Below the pieces are notes generated by a model. That model ran no database searches. It saw only the letters and a program-made list of their open reading frames with translations, and had not been told where the DNA came from. The position numbers and the translations under genes are program-made. Shown piece by piece: positions 1 to 9,312 of a stretch of DNA of 22,861 bases. The DNA comes from Chara braunii. Taxonomy: Eukaryota > Streptophyta > Charophyceae > Charales > Characeae. Location: assembly GCA_003427395.1 (NCBI GenBank), contig BFEA01000438.1, positions 938,490-961,350 of the forward strand, written 5' to 3'. The stretch's first letter is position 1. Each line of letters starts with the position of its first letter.

Positions 1-166
1 GCTGATGACCAGGGCTGGGATAAAAGATAGATAAAGGGTGCGCCAAGATGGGTTGGGTGTTTGAGCAGCTCCAGGAGTCAATGGAGCCCCGGAACGGCGA
101 CAGAAACTAATACAGTCCCAGGGAACAACAATCAGCAATATTTTTGTGTGACAAGATCTATCAATG

Positions 167-317
167 GGACGCTGGACCCGGTTTCCAGCAGGTGCCGCTC
201 CCCACCAATAGATGAAGCAGCCCCACAGTCAAGTCCTCAATTCTGGCGGTTCTCGTACCACTGCTGGGATAGAGGGATGGCACAAGGGCTTTTCTTTAAG
301 AAAAAAAAAAAAAAAAA
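167..317 (+). mobile_element. LINE/SINE 3'-tail copy T1 with poly(A)
   Basis: Begins with GGGACGCTGGACCCGG and ends in a run of 17 A at 301-317. GCTGGA (171-176) pairs with TCCAGC (184-189) around the 7-nt loop CCCGGTT. A CACCAATAGAT segment follows, then the block CTCAATTCTGGCGGTTCTC, then a segment ending GGGCTTTTCTTTAAG before the A run. The same order recurs at 4668, 5934, 12310 (minus) and, in part, 7058 (minus). The A tail and dispersed copies indicate retrotransposition. It could be a 5'-truncated LINE end or a SINE sharing that end; nothing in it codes for protein. Confidence 0.8.
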
Positions 318-583
318 CAAACAGAATGCTGCACGATTTCCCTTTCCCCTCCATCGATAGATGGTGTGTAGCAATCCAACTCTGTCACACGTGATTGAAA
401 ACGGGAAGTACAAGGTATACTAGGGCGCTAGTGGGTCCTGGCCCCAGGTGGGGTGATGAGAGCACCTTCCCTGGTAGAAATGGTCAATTTTAAAATTTTA
501 AACGATTCTTTTTTCCTTTTTTTTTTTTTTTTTAAGAGAAGAGATGTCAGCATCAACACATTTTCTGGTTCTCTCTTTTGCAG
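318..583. other. Intergenic or intronic stretch with poly(T)
   Basis: No supported gene. It has a T-rich tract around 505-534 and ends in the pyrimidine-rich TTCTCTCTTTTGCAG, a good 3' splice-site context at 583. If the candidate exon downstream is real, this is the end of an intron and the tail copy at 167-317 lies inside it. Confidence 0.4.
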
Positions 584-734
584 GTTGAAGGACTTGGTTA
601 GTGAACTGTCAGGCTTACTGGCAACGGCACGTGGCTTGAACAAGTACGTCGAATCTGGGCTGATTAAGGCCTCCACTTCAACCTCCATCCCCTCCCTCCC
701 CCCCCCCTCCCCCACCCCTTTCCCTTATGTTTAA
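584..734 (+). CDS. Candidate terminal coding exon of an unrecognised host gene
   Basis: Starts directly after a strong acceptor (polypyrimidine tract then TTTTGCAG at 576-583). It stays open for about 50 codons to TAA at 732-734. The reading frame begins LKDLVSELSGLLATARGL, an amphipathic helix-like stretch, and ends in a Ser/Pro-rich tail. It does not look like the surrounding retroelements. The first codon is split across the splice site, so the start lies in an upstream exon outside or left in the window. I do not recognise the protein. It could equally be a chance open frame next to a pyrimidine tract; only transcript data would decide. Confidence 0.25.
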
Positions 735-1440
735 CTCTCCCGAGTAGTTGGTCCTTTCTGTGTCATTCGTTTTTTTTTTTGTTTTTTTTTTTTTTTAAGC
801 CAATGTGGACGTGGTTGTGTAGATGTGAGCATTACCTGTATCTGACCTGTTGATTTTTTTTGTACCTGGACCAAGCGTTTCCAGCTTAGGCCCGGATTTG
901 TTTTTTGGTGTTTACTTGTCGATTTTTTTTTGGTGTGTACTTGTCGTATGTAGTAGGACCCAACCCGCTAATCAAGTGGACTTGGGCCCTCAACGCTTTT
1001 GCTGGTACCGGTTCAGCTTTTTTCTACCGTAGGTTCCCCCCGGGACTAGGTTTGTTTAGTATATAGGTAATCATTGCAATGTCTTCGAGCTCTTCGATGG
1101 GACTAACGTCTTGCGACGCCCTCGAGCGTCCGGACGCGTGAGGGTTGAGCAGATGGGAGTGGGTGCGGGTAAGAATCGTTAGTATGGGTCAGTAGGTGGA
1201 CAAACCTCCTGAAGACGACAGCATGGCTGCCGTCGAAACGCGTCGGGGACGCCGTTTCTCTTGTATTAAGGCTTTCAATGAGATATTTGCAATTGTCTAT
1301 TGCACTACTAGGCGTTTACGCCTACTTGCTCATGTGTTGTACATGAAGTGTGATTTTCCATACCTACCATACTTGCGTCAGCCCTCTATCCCAGCGGTGT
1401 GTCATTCTTAGACGTTGCCGTATGGGTGGTTTAAACCACC
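735..1440. other. No gene seen; T-rich then mixed sequence
   Basis: Would be the 3' UTR of the candidate exon if that is real. It contains poly(T) runs (about 769-797) and a short imperfect direct repeat of GGTGTNTACTTGTCG (about 907-945). Further on is GC-richer sequence without a convincing frame. It closes with a perfect 16-bp palindrome. Confidence 0.4.
1425..1440. repeat. Perfect 16-bp palindrome
   Basis: GGTGGTTTAAACCACC reads the same on both strands. It lies just before a diverged tail-like block. No function can be assigned; it could be a dimeric protein site or chance. Confidence 0.7.
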
Positions 1441-1558
1441 AGTGCACGGCCCCAGCCTTGCAAGATTGCTTCATCACCTGCTCCAAAAATTTTGGAGGCT
1501 CGGGGCTACTGTACCACGATGGTTGGTGGCACCAGGCTGCCAGCCAAAAAAGAAAAGA
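1441..1558 (+). mobile_element. Possible diverged tail copy T9
   Basis: The order AATTTTGGAGGCTCGGGGCTAC, TACCACGATGG and an A-rich end resembles the second half of tail T1 (AATTCTGGCGGTTCTCGTACCAC). The stem-loop half is not present. Similarity is by eye and weak. Confidence 0.3.
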
Positions 1559-1670
1559 AGTGTGTTGCTGGCGGTTCTGCAAAGCTTGCCGTGCAGAGCG
1601 GCGCAAGCCATAAAAGAAAAAGAAAAAGAAACGTGTGTTGCTGGCGGTTCTGCAGAGCTTGCCGCGCAAT
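1559..1670 (+). repeat. Direct repeat separated by an A-rich linker
   Basis: GTGTGTTGCTGGCGGTTCTGC near 1559 recurs near 1632 with the following AGCTTGCC; the two copies are about 36 bp with few differences. The linker is AAAAGAAAAAGAAAAAGAAA. The second copy abuts the 5' breakpoint of the LINE remnant, so it may be part of insertion-associated rearrangement. Confidence 0.7.
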
Positions 1671-1704
1671 GCAAACAAGTCTTGGCTGCGGGTCACCTCA
1701 GAGT

Positions 1705-4007
1705 TCCTTACAGAGTCTCCGGTCACGTCGCTGTTTGCTGACGACCTCACCGTGCTCATACGGGCGGACCGGGACAGTTTGCAGGCCCTTACTCAAACTA
1801 TTCATCTTTTTTCACTGGTGGCCGACATGAAAGTCAACTGGGGCTCAAAGACAGAAGGGTGGTGGCTCCACCCTCAAGATGAGCCCCCGCCGTCGACCCC
1901 AATTGTGGCATGGGCGCGAAAAGAGGATGCCATCAAGATCCTCGGAGTGAAGTTGACGGCAATGGGCCCCCCACTGGACCATGGGGATAACGTACTAAAT
2001 ATAGCCATAGAGCGGCTTGCAATATGGGAGGGCTTGCACACCTCGCTGGTGGGGCGGGCGCTGGCCATCAACAACGCGGTTCTTGCAGCCATATGGTACA
2101 AACTGGCGGTATGGCCACTGACTCCTCAGCAATATACTAGGCTACGCAAGGCGCTCACATCATACCTATGGAAGAATTCCGGCAAATCGGAAGGCTGTTT
2201 GAATAGGGTGTCTTGGGACACCCTTACGCAGCCGAGAGCCAAAGGAGGCTTGGGGTTATTAGACCCCCAAAGGGAAACTGAGGCCTTGATGTTCAAGGTT
2301 CTAACCAAACTCCTCGTTGGGAACAACATTCCATGGAGACCCCTGGCCTGCCTGCAGATTGCAGGCCTAGCACCGGAATCACTCCCCCCTAACCACATAC
2401 ACCCCTTCCGATGGCTGACAAATAATCACTGGTTAGTCTCGGGCCTTCGCAGCTGCAGACAAACAACTGGCACAGCACGTGCCATCAGGCAGGATATCCA
2501 TAATGACCCCCTGTGGCCTACTATGATCAAGCTATGGAGGACGCGAGGCCCCAAACAAAAACCCACCCCCAATAGGTGGCACACCATACGGAGACAGCCG
2601 CTGTTTGGAAACCCCTTTATCCTGGACGACGCCGGAAACGCCTTCACGCTCACAGCTAACTCTCCGTGGCTTCACTGGGTTAAGGGAGGGATTTATACAG
2701 TGGCCGACCTCTGGGACCATGCCCGGCAGAAATGGGTCTCGCCGGACAGCCTGAGACCCAGGTTGAAGCACGCAAGGAATGTTGAAGACAGAGTCCGTCA
2801 GCTCATCGAAGCGCTCCCGTTGGCCTGGCAGCAAACCCTTAAATCAGGTCCGACGATTCAACCAAACGACTGGGTGGTCAGATATGCAGACCTTCCCTGC
2901 CCGGAGTGAGTCTACAGAGTGACTGACATGGACTGTGAAAGGCGCTCGTTGGAAGCCTTTAGCTTGACCAATCCGACAGACCGTCTCTCACGCTTAACCA
3001 GGGACGACAACTCCGACACCACGGAACCATGGGGGGGTCTGATGATCATCAGAGTGGTAGGAGACCAAGACAAAGGATTTTTGGCATATGAACCGACCAC
3101 CCCCATTGCCCTGCTTCCCTTTGATCCAGAGGAATGGGAATGGGCTGATCAGCAAAACCAGCATATCTGGGACTACACGGTCAAAGGGGGATACAGGGCA
3201 GCTAGGCCTCAGCAGCAGATTGCTCAGACAATCTCACTGCGATGGGAACGAGACTCACCACTAAAATCGCAGCTACTGCACAATCTCCCCTGGACAAAGT
3301 ACGCTAAACTAATGCCCACAAACCTTAGAGCCCTGCAACGGCAAATCTTGCATCGCTGTCTTCCTACGCCTGATTGGATTGTGTCAAGAACCGACCTAGA
3401 GCAGAAAGGGCTGCTGTCCCCAATCTGCACCTACTGTGGTAGGATGACACAGCCTGCTAGGGAAACTCTTGAACATTGCCTCCTGGCATGCCCAATGGCT
3501 GCCCAGATATGGAGATGGTGGGATGCAGCGTTCCATTCACTCACGGACCAGCATATCCCCTGGGACTTGGGCCTCATCCTCCTAGGTGAAAACCAGCAAC
3601 TGCTTGCACACTGGACTCCCTTTGCCACAAATCTCTTCACTTATATGAGGTTGCATGTCCTAATGCAAGCCTGGAGGGCAAGGTGCTCTCACGAGAGAAA
3701 AGATCACCAATTTGGGCTTCAGAAAGCACAACAGGAGATAGAAGGCGAAATCAGATCCCGCACTCAAAATGCCTGGAAGATCATGAAACAAGACTACCAT
3801 GCTCAAAAAGATGCTGCCCTCAAGCTGACTATTCGGGAGTCGTATCGTCAGATCTGGCAGGATCCCCACCGTGTCTTTTCTGAGGTCCGAGACGACCTGA
3901 CCATACAATGGAAACCCTGGAGGGAGGGAGAGCTGGCCTGGCAAAGGAAACCACTGGGCGACTTTGCAGTCCCATTCCTCCCGACCAATTTTGTGCTCGT
4001 CCCCTAA
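1705..4007 (+). pseudogene. 5'-truncated LINE ORF2: reverse transcriptase C-terminal part and zinc-knuckle domain
   Basis: Remnant of the polyprotein that copies a non-LTR retrotransposon into DNA at the target site. The catalytic FADD motif is at 1734-1745. It is followed by RT thumb-like sequence with the typical GRALAINNAVLAAIWYKL and RVSWDTLTQPRAKGGLGLLD stretches. Near the C terminus is a zf-RVT-type knuckle, Cys-x2-Cys-x12-His-x4-Cys, at 3426-3491. The endonuclease and the first RT motifs are missing, as in ordinary LINE 5' truncation. The start at about 1705 is where LINE-like sequence begins by eye; no start codon belongs to it. One in-frame TGA at 2907-2909 splits otherwise open sequence and could come from CGA by C-to-T change. 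TAA ends it at 4005-4007. L1-like by general form; the clade is not proven. Confidence 0.85.
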
Positions 4008-4667
4008 ACTCTCACTGCATAAAGACGTCCTCCCCAGTGTACAGGGGTCTATTCATTACTATCCCCTTCCCAACCTGCCCCGCTTGCTTCCCTGCCCCCC
4101 TGTCCAGCTCACCTNCCTTCCCCCTGCCCTGCTCACGACCCTGCCCCNCCGATCAATCACTATCCGGCTGCATTCACAGGGGTGTCGGTGTAACTCCAAG
4201 ACTATGGACTGCGACAGCAACAGTTCGCTGAACACAGGGGCCAGTGTCTGCAGCTGCAAGGGGCCCACAGATCACAGGGGCTAGGTGCTGCAGCTGGAAG
4301 GGGCTAAGAGATCAGCTCATGTCGTCAGACATGAGATGCCGGAGGCTTAGCAAAGCTCCGGTGACGGTGCAGGCACCAGTTGGCCACCCGCCAAATATGG
4401 GACAAGCTTCGTGGACGTATGTTGCAAGGGGGCCCTATAGTGGGCCAATGACATTCTGGGCCTTCTCATGGCAAGGGGATGAGCTGTAGGGAAGGGGGAC
4501 AGGGGATAGGACAAGGGTTGAGATCAACTAAATGACGAACTTTGATGAGTTGTGACTCAGTTTTGCAATGTAATGGGTTGAAGGGTATGGGAATACTGGA
4601 TGGAATGAGGGTTGTGATTGACTGAGGATGACGTAAGATGTGTTATGGCTCGGATTTACAATGTCAT
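4008..4667 (+). other. Probable 3' UTR of the first LINE remnant
   Basis: No supported gene. It lies between the LINE stop codon and the conserved tail T2. It is C-rich at first, with ambiguous bases at 4115 and 4148, then has short repeats of CAGCTG and GGGGC type near 4250-4310. Length and place fit a LINE 3' UTR, which would make T2 the element's true 3' end. Confidence 0.5.
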
Positions 4668-4813
4668 GGGACGCTGGACCCGGTTTCCAGCAGGTGCAGC
4701 TCCCCACTTATAGAAAGGAGCCATCCAATAGGCGGGCTAGTAGAAGGGGTGTCTGCTCTTACCAGCATCCCTCCTACGCCTGGCAGCGATGTTTTTGCCA
4801 AAAAAAAAAAAAA
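4668..4813 (+). mobile_element. 3'-tail copy T2 with poly(A)
   Basis: GGGACGCTGGACCCGG start, stem GCTGGA (4673-4678)/TCCAGC (4686-4691), loop CCCGGTT, then CAGGTGCAGCTCCCC. Ends in 14 A at 4800-4813. It sits after the first LINE 3' UTR and directly before the second LINE remnant. It could therefore be the end of the first LINE or an independent short copy. The part after the CACTTATAG block differs from T1. Confidence 0.75.
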
Positions 4814-5767
4814 GAGGGTGTTGCAGGATCAAATCAATAACAGATGGGCCCGACCCCTGAATGTGGACCGGTCCCTCCTCACACCCATTAAGTGGTTCAA
4901 TAGTAACAAAGCTAGGCCGACAAAAATCACATCCTTGTAATGGTAGATCAGCCACCGTTGCCTTCTGACTAAAACCTGGCTCATCGACCATACCCACCTG
5001 AAACAAAAAAGGAAAGTGCTCCCGTGGTGCCACAGGTGCCTGACTGCTTTCCCTGCGCAAAAGTGAAACGAGACCATTGAACATAATTTTATGCAGTGCC
5101 CAGTGGCAGTGCTGACATGGTACTGGTGGGATCGCATCTTGCAAAAAGCGGTGCCCGATGTTTCCTGGTCATGGTCCTGGCAGGACACTGTCCAGCAATG
5201 GGGAGTGCACCCCCCTTTGCGAGCAATCTGTTCAGTCTTGGTGGACGGTCGGTTTTGTGGGCACTCTGGTGGCAGCGGTGTCTCCTTGTTCTAGAAGGGG
5301 TAAAAATAGAAGGGCACGAACTGACTGGGCAAATAAAGGAGCTCGTGCAATTGGAACTGACGAGGAGATGGAGGGACCTCAAGCCTCAGCTAGACATCTT
5401 TCAGAGGACTCATGATATCAAGAGGGTGATTGCGGCGTTTTGCATGGAATGGTTGGGTGGACAGCGGGGGGTTTGGATTGCTCGTGTTGAATGGGCAGCG
5501 GACCAGGCTATGGTGTTGGGGCAGGGACTTGTGAGAGACTACAGACTAGCATTCAACGACTGGACTAAAATTGACCCGTCCTTCCTGATGAGACCCCAGT
5601 CTGATTTCCCAGATCCTCCCCCCCCCCTTCCTTGCCCTGGTGGAAGCCATTGTGTGACAGTGCAGCAAGTCCTGGTGCCCCCGGAGGTGCTGGCTGATCG
5701 CCTCTCAGCAACGGAGACAAATCTCAGACCCCTCATATTCCAAAATGCTGCATCTAAAGGGAGGTAG
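4814..5767 (+). pseudogene. Second LINE ORF2 remnant: zinc-knuckle region and C terminus
   Basis: A shorter, more decayed LINE piece than the one upstream. In frame with 4638, a Cys-x2-Cys-x14-His-x4-Cys knuckle runs from 5028 to 5099 (CHRC ... EHNFMQC), followed by CPVAVLTWYWW, the usual zf-RVT ending. In-frame stops are at 4938-4940 (TAA), 4944-4946 (TAG) and 5064-5066 (TGA). Near 5221-5245 the frame shifts by 2. The downstream frame continues with LWALWWQRCLLVLEG and an Arg/Leu-rich C-terminal helix region to the stop at 5765-5767. RT motifs are absent, so this is a deep 5' truncation. It differs enough from the first remnant to be another copy or subfamily. Confidence 0.75.
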
Positions 5768-5933
5768 GAGGCCTAGGAGGACAGGGAGTCAGGTGCCTCG
5801 CAGCAGGGCGAGGAGGTCTTCTTTCTTCTCAATCTTTCTCTTACAAACTGCATCCTGCTCAGTTAATCCCCTGCCAGCCAGGGCAGTCAATGCTGGCAGG
5901 CAGACATTTGATGTGACACTTTGGATGTATAAT
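5768..5933 (+). other. Probable 3' UTR of the second LINE remnant
   Basis: Short non-coding stretch between the second LINE ORF and tail T3. No gene is seen. Its position repeats the arrangement of the first LINE (ORF, UTR, tail). Confidence 0.4.
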
Positions 5934-5987
5934 GGGACGCTGGACCCGGTTTCCAGCAGGTGCGGCTCCCCACCAATAGATTGGAGC

Positions 5988-6020
<33 letters not shown>
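5934..6020 (+). mobile_element. 3'-tail copy T3 with poly(A)
   Basis: GGGACGCTGGACCCGG start; stem GCTGGA (5939-5944)/TCCAGC (5952-5957), loop CCCGGTT. Then CCACCAATAGATTGGAG, whose CCAAT/ATTGG may form a second small stem. Ends in 28 A at 5993-6020. It lacks the CTCAATTCTGG block found in T1 and T5. Directly downstream of a LINE C terminus. Confidence 0.8.
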
Positions 6021-6023
<3 letters not shown>

Positions 6024-6385
6024 AGACTGAGACACCCAACACCCCTTAAGCCCTATTTATACCCCCCTTCCCCCTTGTTCATTATATTCCCCACCACTGT
6101 TATTGTTTCCAACCTAGAGGTTGTAGCCTATTATCAGTAGACGTACGACCACCGTCCGCCCCTCTACCTATAGACGTCCTCCTAGGACCCCCTCTCTGGT
6201 CACGTTGTTGTCGTTGTACTATTGTTATTCTGATTGTTCTTGGAGGTACCCTAGCCTCTCTGTCATTGGTGGGTCTACAGCCACCATCTGCGTCCCTTTA
6301 CCTCGGTCATCAACTAGACCCTCCAGCCGCTATATTGTAAGTCGTCATCCCCCAGCGCAGCCCCAGTTTCCATCATCAGTATGTA
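6021..6385. other. No gene seen; pyrimidine-rich
   Basis: C- and T-rich sequence with no convincing frame. CACCGTCCGCCCCTCTACCT near 6150 and CCTCGGTCATCAACTAG near 6301 recur in altered form at about 6489-6530 (CACCGTCCGTTCCTCTTACC, TCATCAACTAGG). This suggests an old local duplication on both sides of the MITE at 6386. Confidence 0.4.
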
Positions 6386-6487
6386 CTACCGTCTTCACCT
6401 GAATAGAACTCCCGGTTATTACATCTGTATCTGGACTGAAAAGTGCACCAAATACGGTTATAATGACCGGGCGTTCTATTAGGGTAG
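6386..6487. mobile_element. Foldback MITE, copy 1
   Basis: The left arm begins CTACCGTCTTCACCTGAATA. The right arm, read in reverse complement, gives CTACCCTAATAGAACGCCC, then CGGTCATTATAACCGTA, which matches the left arm GAATAGAACTCCCGG, TTATTACATCTGTAT after a short gap. The arms cover nearly the whole 102 bp. A TA dinucleotide at each edge (6387-6388, 6485-6486) fits the TA target duplication of Tc1/mariner-type MITEs. There is no coding capacity, so it would depend on a transposase elsewhere. The left half matches copy 2 at 13246. Confidence 0.65.
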
Positions 6488-7057
6488 GCCACCGTCCGTT
6501 CCTCTTACCTCCGTCATCAACTAGGCCGACTCTGGTCTATTTGTCAATGTAGGCAGCAACCATTGGCTGCCGCTACCAGCAATCACTGTGGGTCAGGTCC
6601 TTGGCCTCTACAACACCCTGGGCTTACAAAAAAAAAAAAAAAAAGGAAGCAGGCTATCCCACCATTATCTACGCCTATGACAGCCCCTACTGCAAGATCC
6701 CCCCTGGAGTCCTTGTCCAGAGCAGCACCGGTCTAAGATCATTCGTATGTATTATGTAGCATCCGCTCCTCTTACCTCTATCATGGCCTGGGCCTATTCT
6801 GGTTTATCCCCCCCACAGAGGTCCTACCTCGGGACTTTCCTACCTAATCCCCCCACTGATGTGACCTGTGGCCCTGAACCCCCCCCAAAACAAGGCCCTA
6901 AGGTAACCAACTCACGCAGTCAATCTCACCTGCATGCATCCCAACTACGTCTGTGCAAGTACGCTCCACCTGACCTGATCGGATACGGACCCTCAACCTC
7001 TTCTATACAGCCCCTACCGTAGCTCAAACCCACTGAGCTACAATGACAACTACTTTC
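6488..7057. other. No gene seen; pyrimidine-rich with one poly(A)
   Basis: Contains an A-run at about 6629-6644 that may end another retrocopy I cannot define. Open frames here are C-rich and have no recognisable domain. Confidence 0.4.
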
Positions 7058-7140
7058 TTTTTTTTTTTTTTTTTTTTTTGAGAATAGCCCTTGTGTAAGC
7101 CCTCCGTCCGGGCTGTGTGGTAAGAGAACCGTCAGAATTG
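7058..7140 (-). mobile_element. 3'-tail copy T8, distal half only
   Basis: Read on the minus strand it gives CCTCAATTCTGACGGTTCTC, then TTACCAC, GGAGGGCTTACACAAGGGC and a poly(A) tail (poly(T) about 7058-7079 on the plus strand). This matches the distal half of T1. The stem-loop half is absent, so it is a 5'-truncated copy. Confidence 0.7.
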
Positions 7141-7379
7141 AGGGCTACTAAGTCTGTTTTGTATGCTGTGCTGCCGTACTAGACTGGGAGACAAGTCCAT
7201 GAACAATCATCTGAAAAATCAATGGACCAAAAACGTCAGGCAGACCTCTCATATAGCCTAAACCCTGGCATCCAACGACCGTGGACTGAACCCCTTAGGT
7301 GGTACAGGCAGTGTGTGTAGTCCTTACCATGTGCCAACCCTCAAAGGGGGTGTGCGAATGGCCATGTGTCGGTTAACGC
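7141..7379. other. No gene seen; may hold the body of the tRNA-like element
   Basis: Nothing coding is supported. GCGAATGGCC near 7356 is an imperfect inverse of GGCCATTCAC at 7468-7477, so it may be the far end of the tRNA-like element described next. Confidence 0.35.
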
Positions 7380-7477
7380 CTGCCAGTGTCCATGCACAGG
7401 GATTTGAACCCACAACCTCAAACCCCAATGCGCATATCCAACCAGTGCTCTACACACTGAGCTAACGGCCATTCACG
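7380..7477 (-). mobile_element. tRNA-derived SINE-like head
   Basis: On the minus strand: GGCCGTTAGCTCAGTGTGTA followed by GAGCA, a D-arm with perfect GCTC/GAGC stem and a pol III A-box. Further along, GTGGGTTCAAATCCC holds a B-box fitting GGTTCRANYCC. No good anticodon stem or acceptor stem forms, so it is not a working tRNA. Its outer end (GTGAATGGCC) can pair with GGCCATTCGC near 7356. It directly adjoins a U6 fragment at 7477-7497. Confidence 0.65.
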
Positions 7478-7497
7478 GGGTCATGCTAATCTTCTCT
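7477..7497 (-). pseudogene. U6 snRNA fragment
   Basis: GGGGTCATGCTAATCTTCTC plus one base matches the antisense of the U6 core (GGGGCCATGCTAATCTTCTC) with one difference. It is only about 21 nt, abuts the tRNA-like unit and is followed on the plus strand by T-rich sequence. A fused retrocopy is the simplest reading; no function. Confidence 0.65.
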
Positions 7498-7639
7498 TCT
7501 TTTCTTTTTTTGATAATAAAAGTTATAAAACTGCATTACATTCTTCTCTCAAATTCTTTTGGCTTTTACTCCTAAGGCTATATAGAGGGACCCCTGCAAG
7601 CATAGCTACCTCTCACGGTGTAGGGGTTATTGCATGTTG

Positions 7640-7790
7640 CCCCTTGCCCTAGTGGTTAAGGGTGCAGGGTTGGGGCCGCCAGTGGGGGTCCGGCTAACGC
7701 AAAGATCGAGCATTTTTCGCCAGTTGATGTGCCTCCCTTTTCATTGTCCCCCACCCCCCAATCGAGTAGCAGCAGTGTTTAATGCTCTGG
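7640..7790 (+). mobile_element. Dispersed non-coding element X, copy 1
   Basis: GCCCTAGTGGTTAAGGGTGC resembles a pol III A-box. The core runs GGTCCGGCTAACGCAAAG, ATCGAGCATTT, GTGCCTCCC, ATCGAGTAGCAGCAGTGT and is followed by a T-rich tract. The core recurs at 21205-21325 with scattered differences. A SINE is likely, but a B-box is not clear. Confidence 0.55.
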
Positions 7791-7913
7791 CTATTTTTTT
7801 TTATTTTTTTTTCCAAATGACCTGGCTTTAGCTGGGTAGGTATTATTAAGCTTATTTGGTGGCAGGATTCTGGACTGAAGAGGCTATGTATTCAGGGCAT
7901 ACTCATACTTGGA

Positions 7914-8003
7914 TTTTTTTTATTTTATTTTTTTTGGGGGGGGACAAATGCTCCAGTCTATTCGTGGGGAGCAGCACGTGCTGGGAACCGGGCCCAGCGT
8001 CCC
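7914..8003 (-). mobile_element. 3'-tail copy T4
   Basis: Reverse complement begins GGGACGCTGGGCCCGG. The stem is the compensated form GCTGGG/CCCAGC (plus-strand 7980-7985 with 7993-7998) and keeps the 7-nt loop CCCGGTT. An A-rich tail corresponds to the T-rich tract from 7914. Upstream, AGGGCATACTCATACTTGGA also occurs in similar form at 21919. Confidence 0.7.
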
Positions 8004-8028
8004 ATATAGAGTTACACAAGTCATTTGA

Positions 8029-8432
8029 GATACCGGGGCCATTACCCGGCTTCGACTGAGAATCAATCTGAGAACTATTGAGAACTATTGAAGAAATTCA
8101 AGAGAATTAAAAAGAAGTTGAAAAACTATGAATGACTACTGACCTCATTTTGAATGCTCAGAACCCCTAGACGCCCAAACAAAGCTCTCTAAAACTATCC
8201 AACACTGTCTTATTCCTTGTCGGGCTCTCCCAGGCCTCACACTCCCACTCGGCTAGGTTACAAAGCAACACGACTCGCCCCAGCTCCTGCCAGCGTCGTC
8301 CCAACAGCAACCCTTGGTTGTCCCTTGGAATGCCCATGCCAAAGCATCCCTAGATCTCTCTACCAGGCCTCACGCTCCTGCAGTCAGCAGGTTACAGGGC
8401 AACACCCCAGCACCGGCCAGCGTCGTTCTGGC
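8029..8432 (+). repeat. Diverged long direct repeat, left copy
   Basis: Begins GATACCGGGGCCATTACCCG and contains two modules of about 72 bp (8229-8302, 8361-8432) of the form ACCAGGCCTCA ... GGTTACA ... CCAGCGTCG. The same opening and related modules recur at 9349-9782. No gene is supported. Confidence 0.55.
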
Positions 8433-8524
8433 ATCGAACAACCGCAGATCCATGAATGTACCAATATCAAACAGCCTTAAGCGAGTTGTTAGAAGTCCCC
8501 AGAATCCTAAAGCATTCTCAGAAC
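8433..8524. other. Unique spacer before the tandem array
   Basis: No feature recognised between the module repeats and the 22-bp flanking repeat. Confidence 0.4.
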
Positions 8525-8546
8525 CACCTGTAAACAAACCTTTTTT
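8525..8546 (+). repeat. 22-bp flanking direct repeat, left (candidate target-site duplication)
   Basis: CACCTGTAAACAAACC followed by six T, identical to 9313-9334. The pair brackets the tandem tRNA-like trimer. Confidence 0.8.
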
Positions 8547-9312
8547 ATAACACCTCCAAGGGTTGTAGTGGTTACGATACTTCGTTCCTGTGACGGAGGG
8601 TGACGGTCCGAGGCCGTCCGTGCACAGCAGGGTATGATCCCTAAACACACGTTGTTCGGTAATCACTGTGAGGCGCCTGTGAACCAGCAGGCAAGTTGGC
8701 CCGCAAGAGTGAGCAGGTCTGGTAGCGGTGGTGGGGCTACGTGTGTTCGACGGAGTGTGCGTGATTGTCAAGTCCGTGGTGTGGTGTGCCTTGGGTGTGT
8801 GGTGTTGAGTTCAAGGACGCTGCAGCCCTGGATGTGGGCTGGATATCACGACCGGTATGGATCCAGTTTTTATAACACCTCCAAGGGTTGTAGTGGTTAC
8901 GATACTTCGTTCCTGTGACGGAGGGTGCCGGTTCGAGGCCGTCCGTGCACGGCAGGGTATGATCCCTAAACACACGTTGTTCAGTAATCACTGTGAGGCG
9001 CATGTGAACCAGCAGGCAAGTTGGCCCGCAAGAGTGAGCAGGTCTGGTAGCGGTGGTGGGGCTATGTGTGTTCGACGGAGTGTGCGTGATTGTCAAGTCC
9101 GTGGTGTGGTGTGCGTTGGGTGTGTGGTGTTGAGTTCAAGGACGCTGCAGCCCTGGAGGTGGGCGGATATCACGACCGGTATGGATCCAGTTTTTATAAC
9201 ACCTCCAAGGGTTGTAGTGGTTACGATACTTCGTTCCTGTGATGGAGGGTGCCGGTTCGAGGCCGTCCGTGCACGGAAGGGTATGATCCCTAAACACACG
9301 TTGTTCAGTAAT
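8547..9312 (+). mobile_element. Tandem trimer of a roughly 325-bp tRNA-Asp-like element
   Basis: Three head-to-tail units start with TATAACACCTCCAAGG at 8546, 8871 and 9195; the spacings are 325 and 324 bp. The third unit is truncated after about 120 bp. Each head reads GGGTTGTAGTGGTTACGATA, then CCTGTGACGGAGGGTGCC and GGTTCGAGGCC. These resemble a pol III A-box, an anticodon arm (TTCGT/ACGGA pairing) and a B-box. Unit 1 has a damaged B-box (GGTCCGAGGCC). The bodies are GT-rich and nearly identical. The perfect 22-bp repeat on both sides suggests insertion, with multimerisation before or after. The long open frame across it (8857-9321) comes from the 324-bp period being a multiple of 3. Confidence 0.75.

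Noticed and set aside
7380-7477. Functional tRNA gene on the minus strand
   Set aside because: A- and B-boxes are good but no anticodon or acceptor stem pairs.
8565-8634. Functional tRNA-Asp gene
   Set aside because: The D region is shortened, the B-box of unit 1 is damaged, the position after the anticodon stem is not the usual T, and it is part of a tandem repeat.
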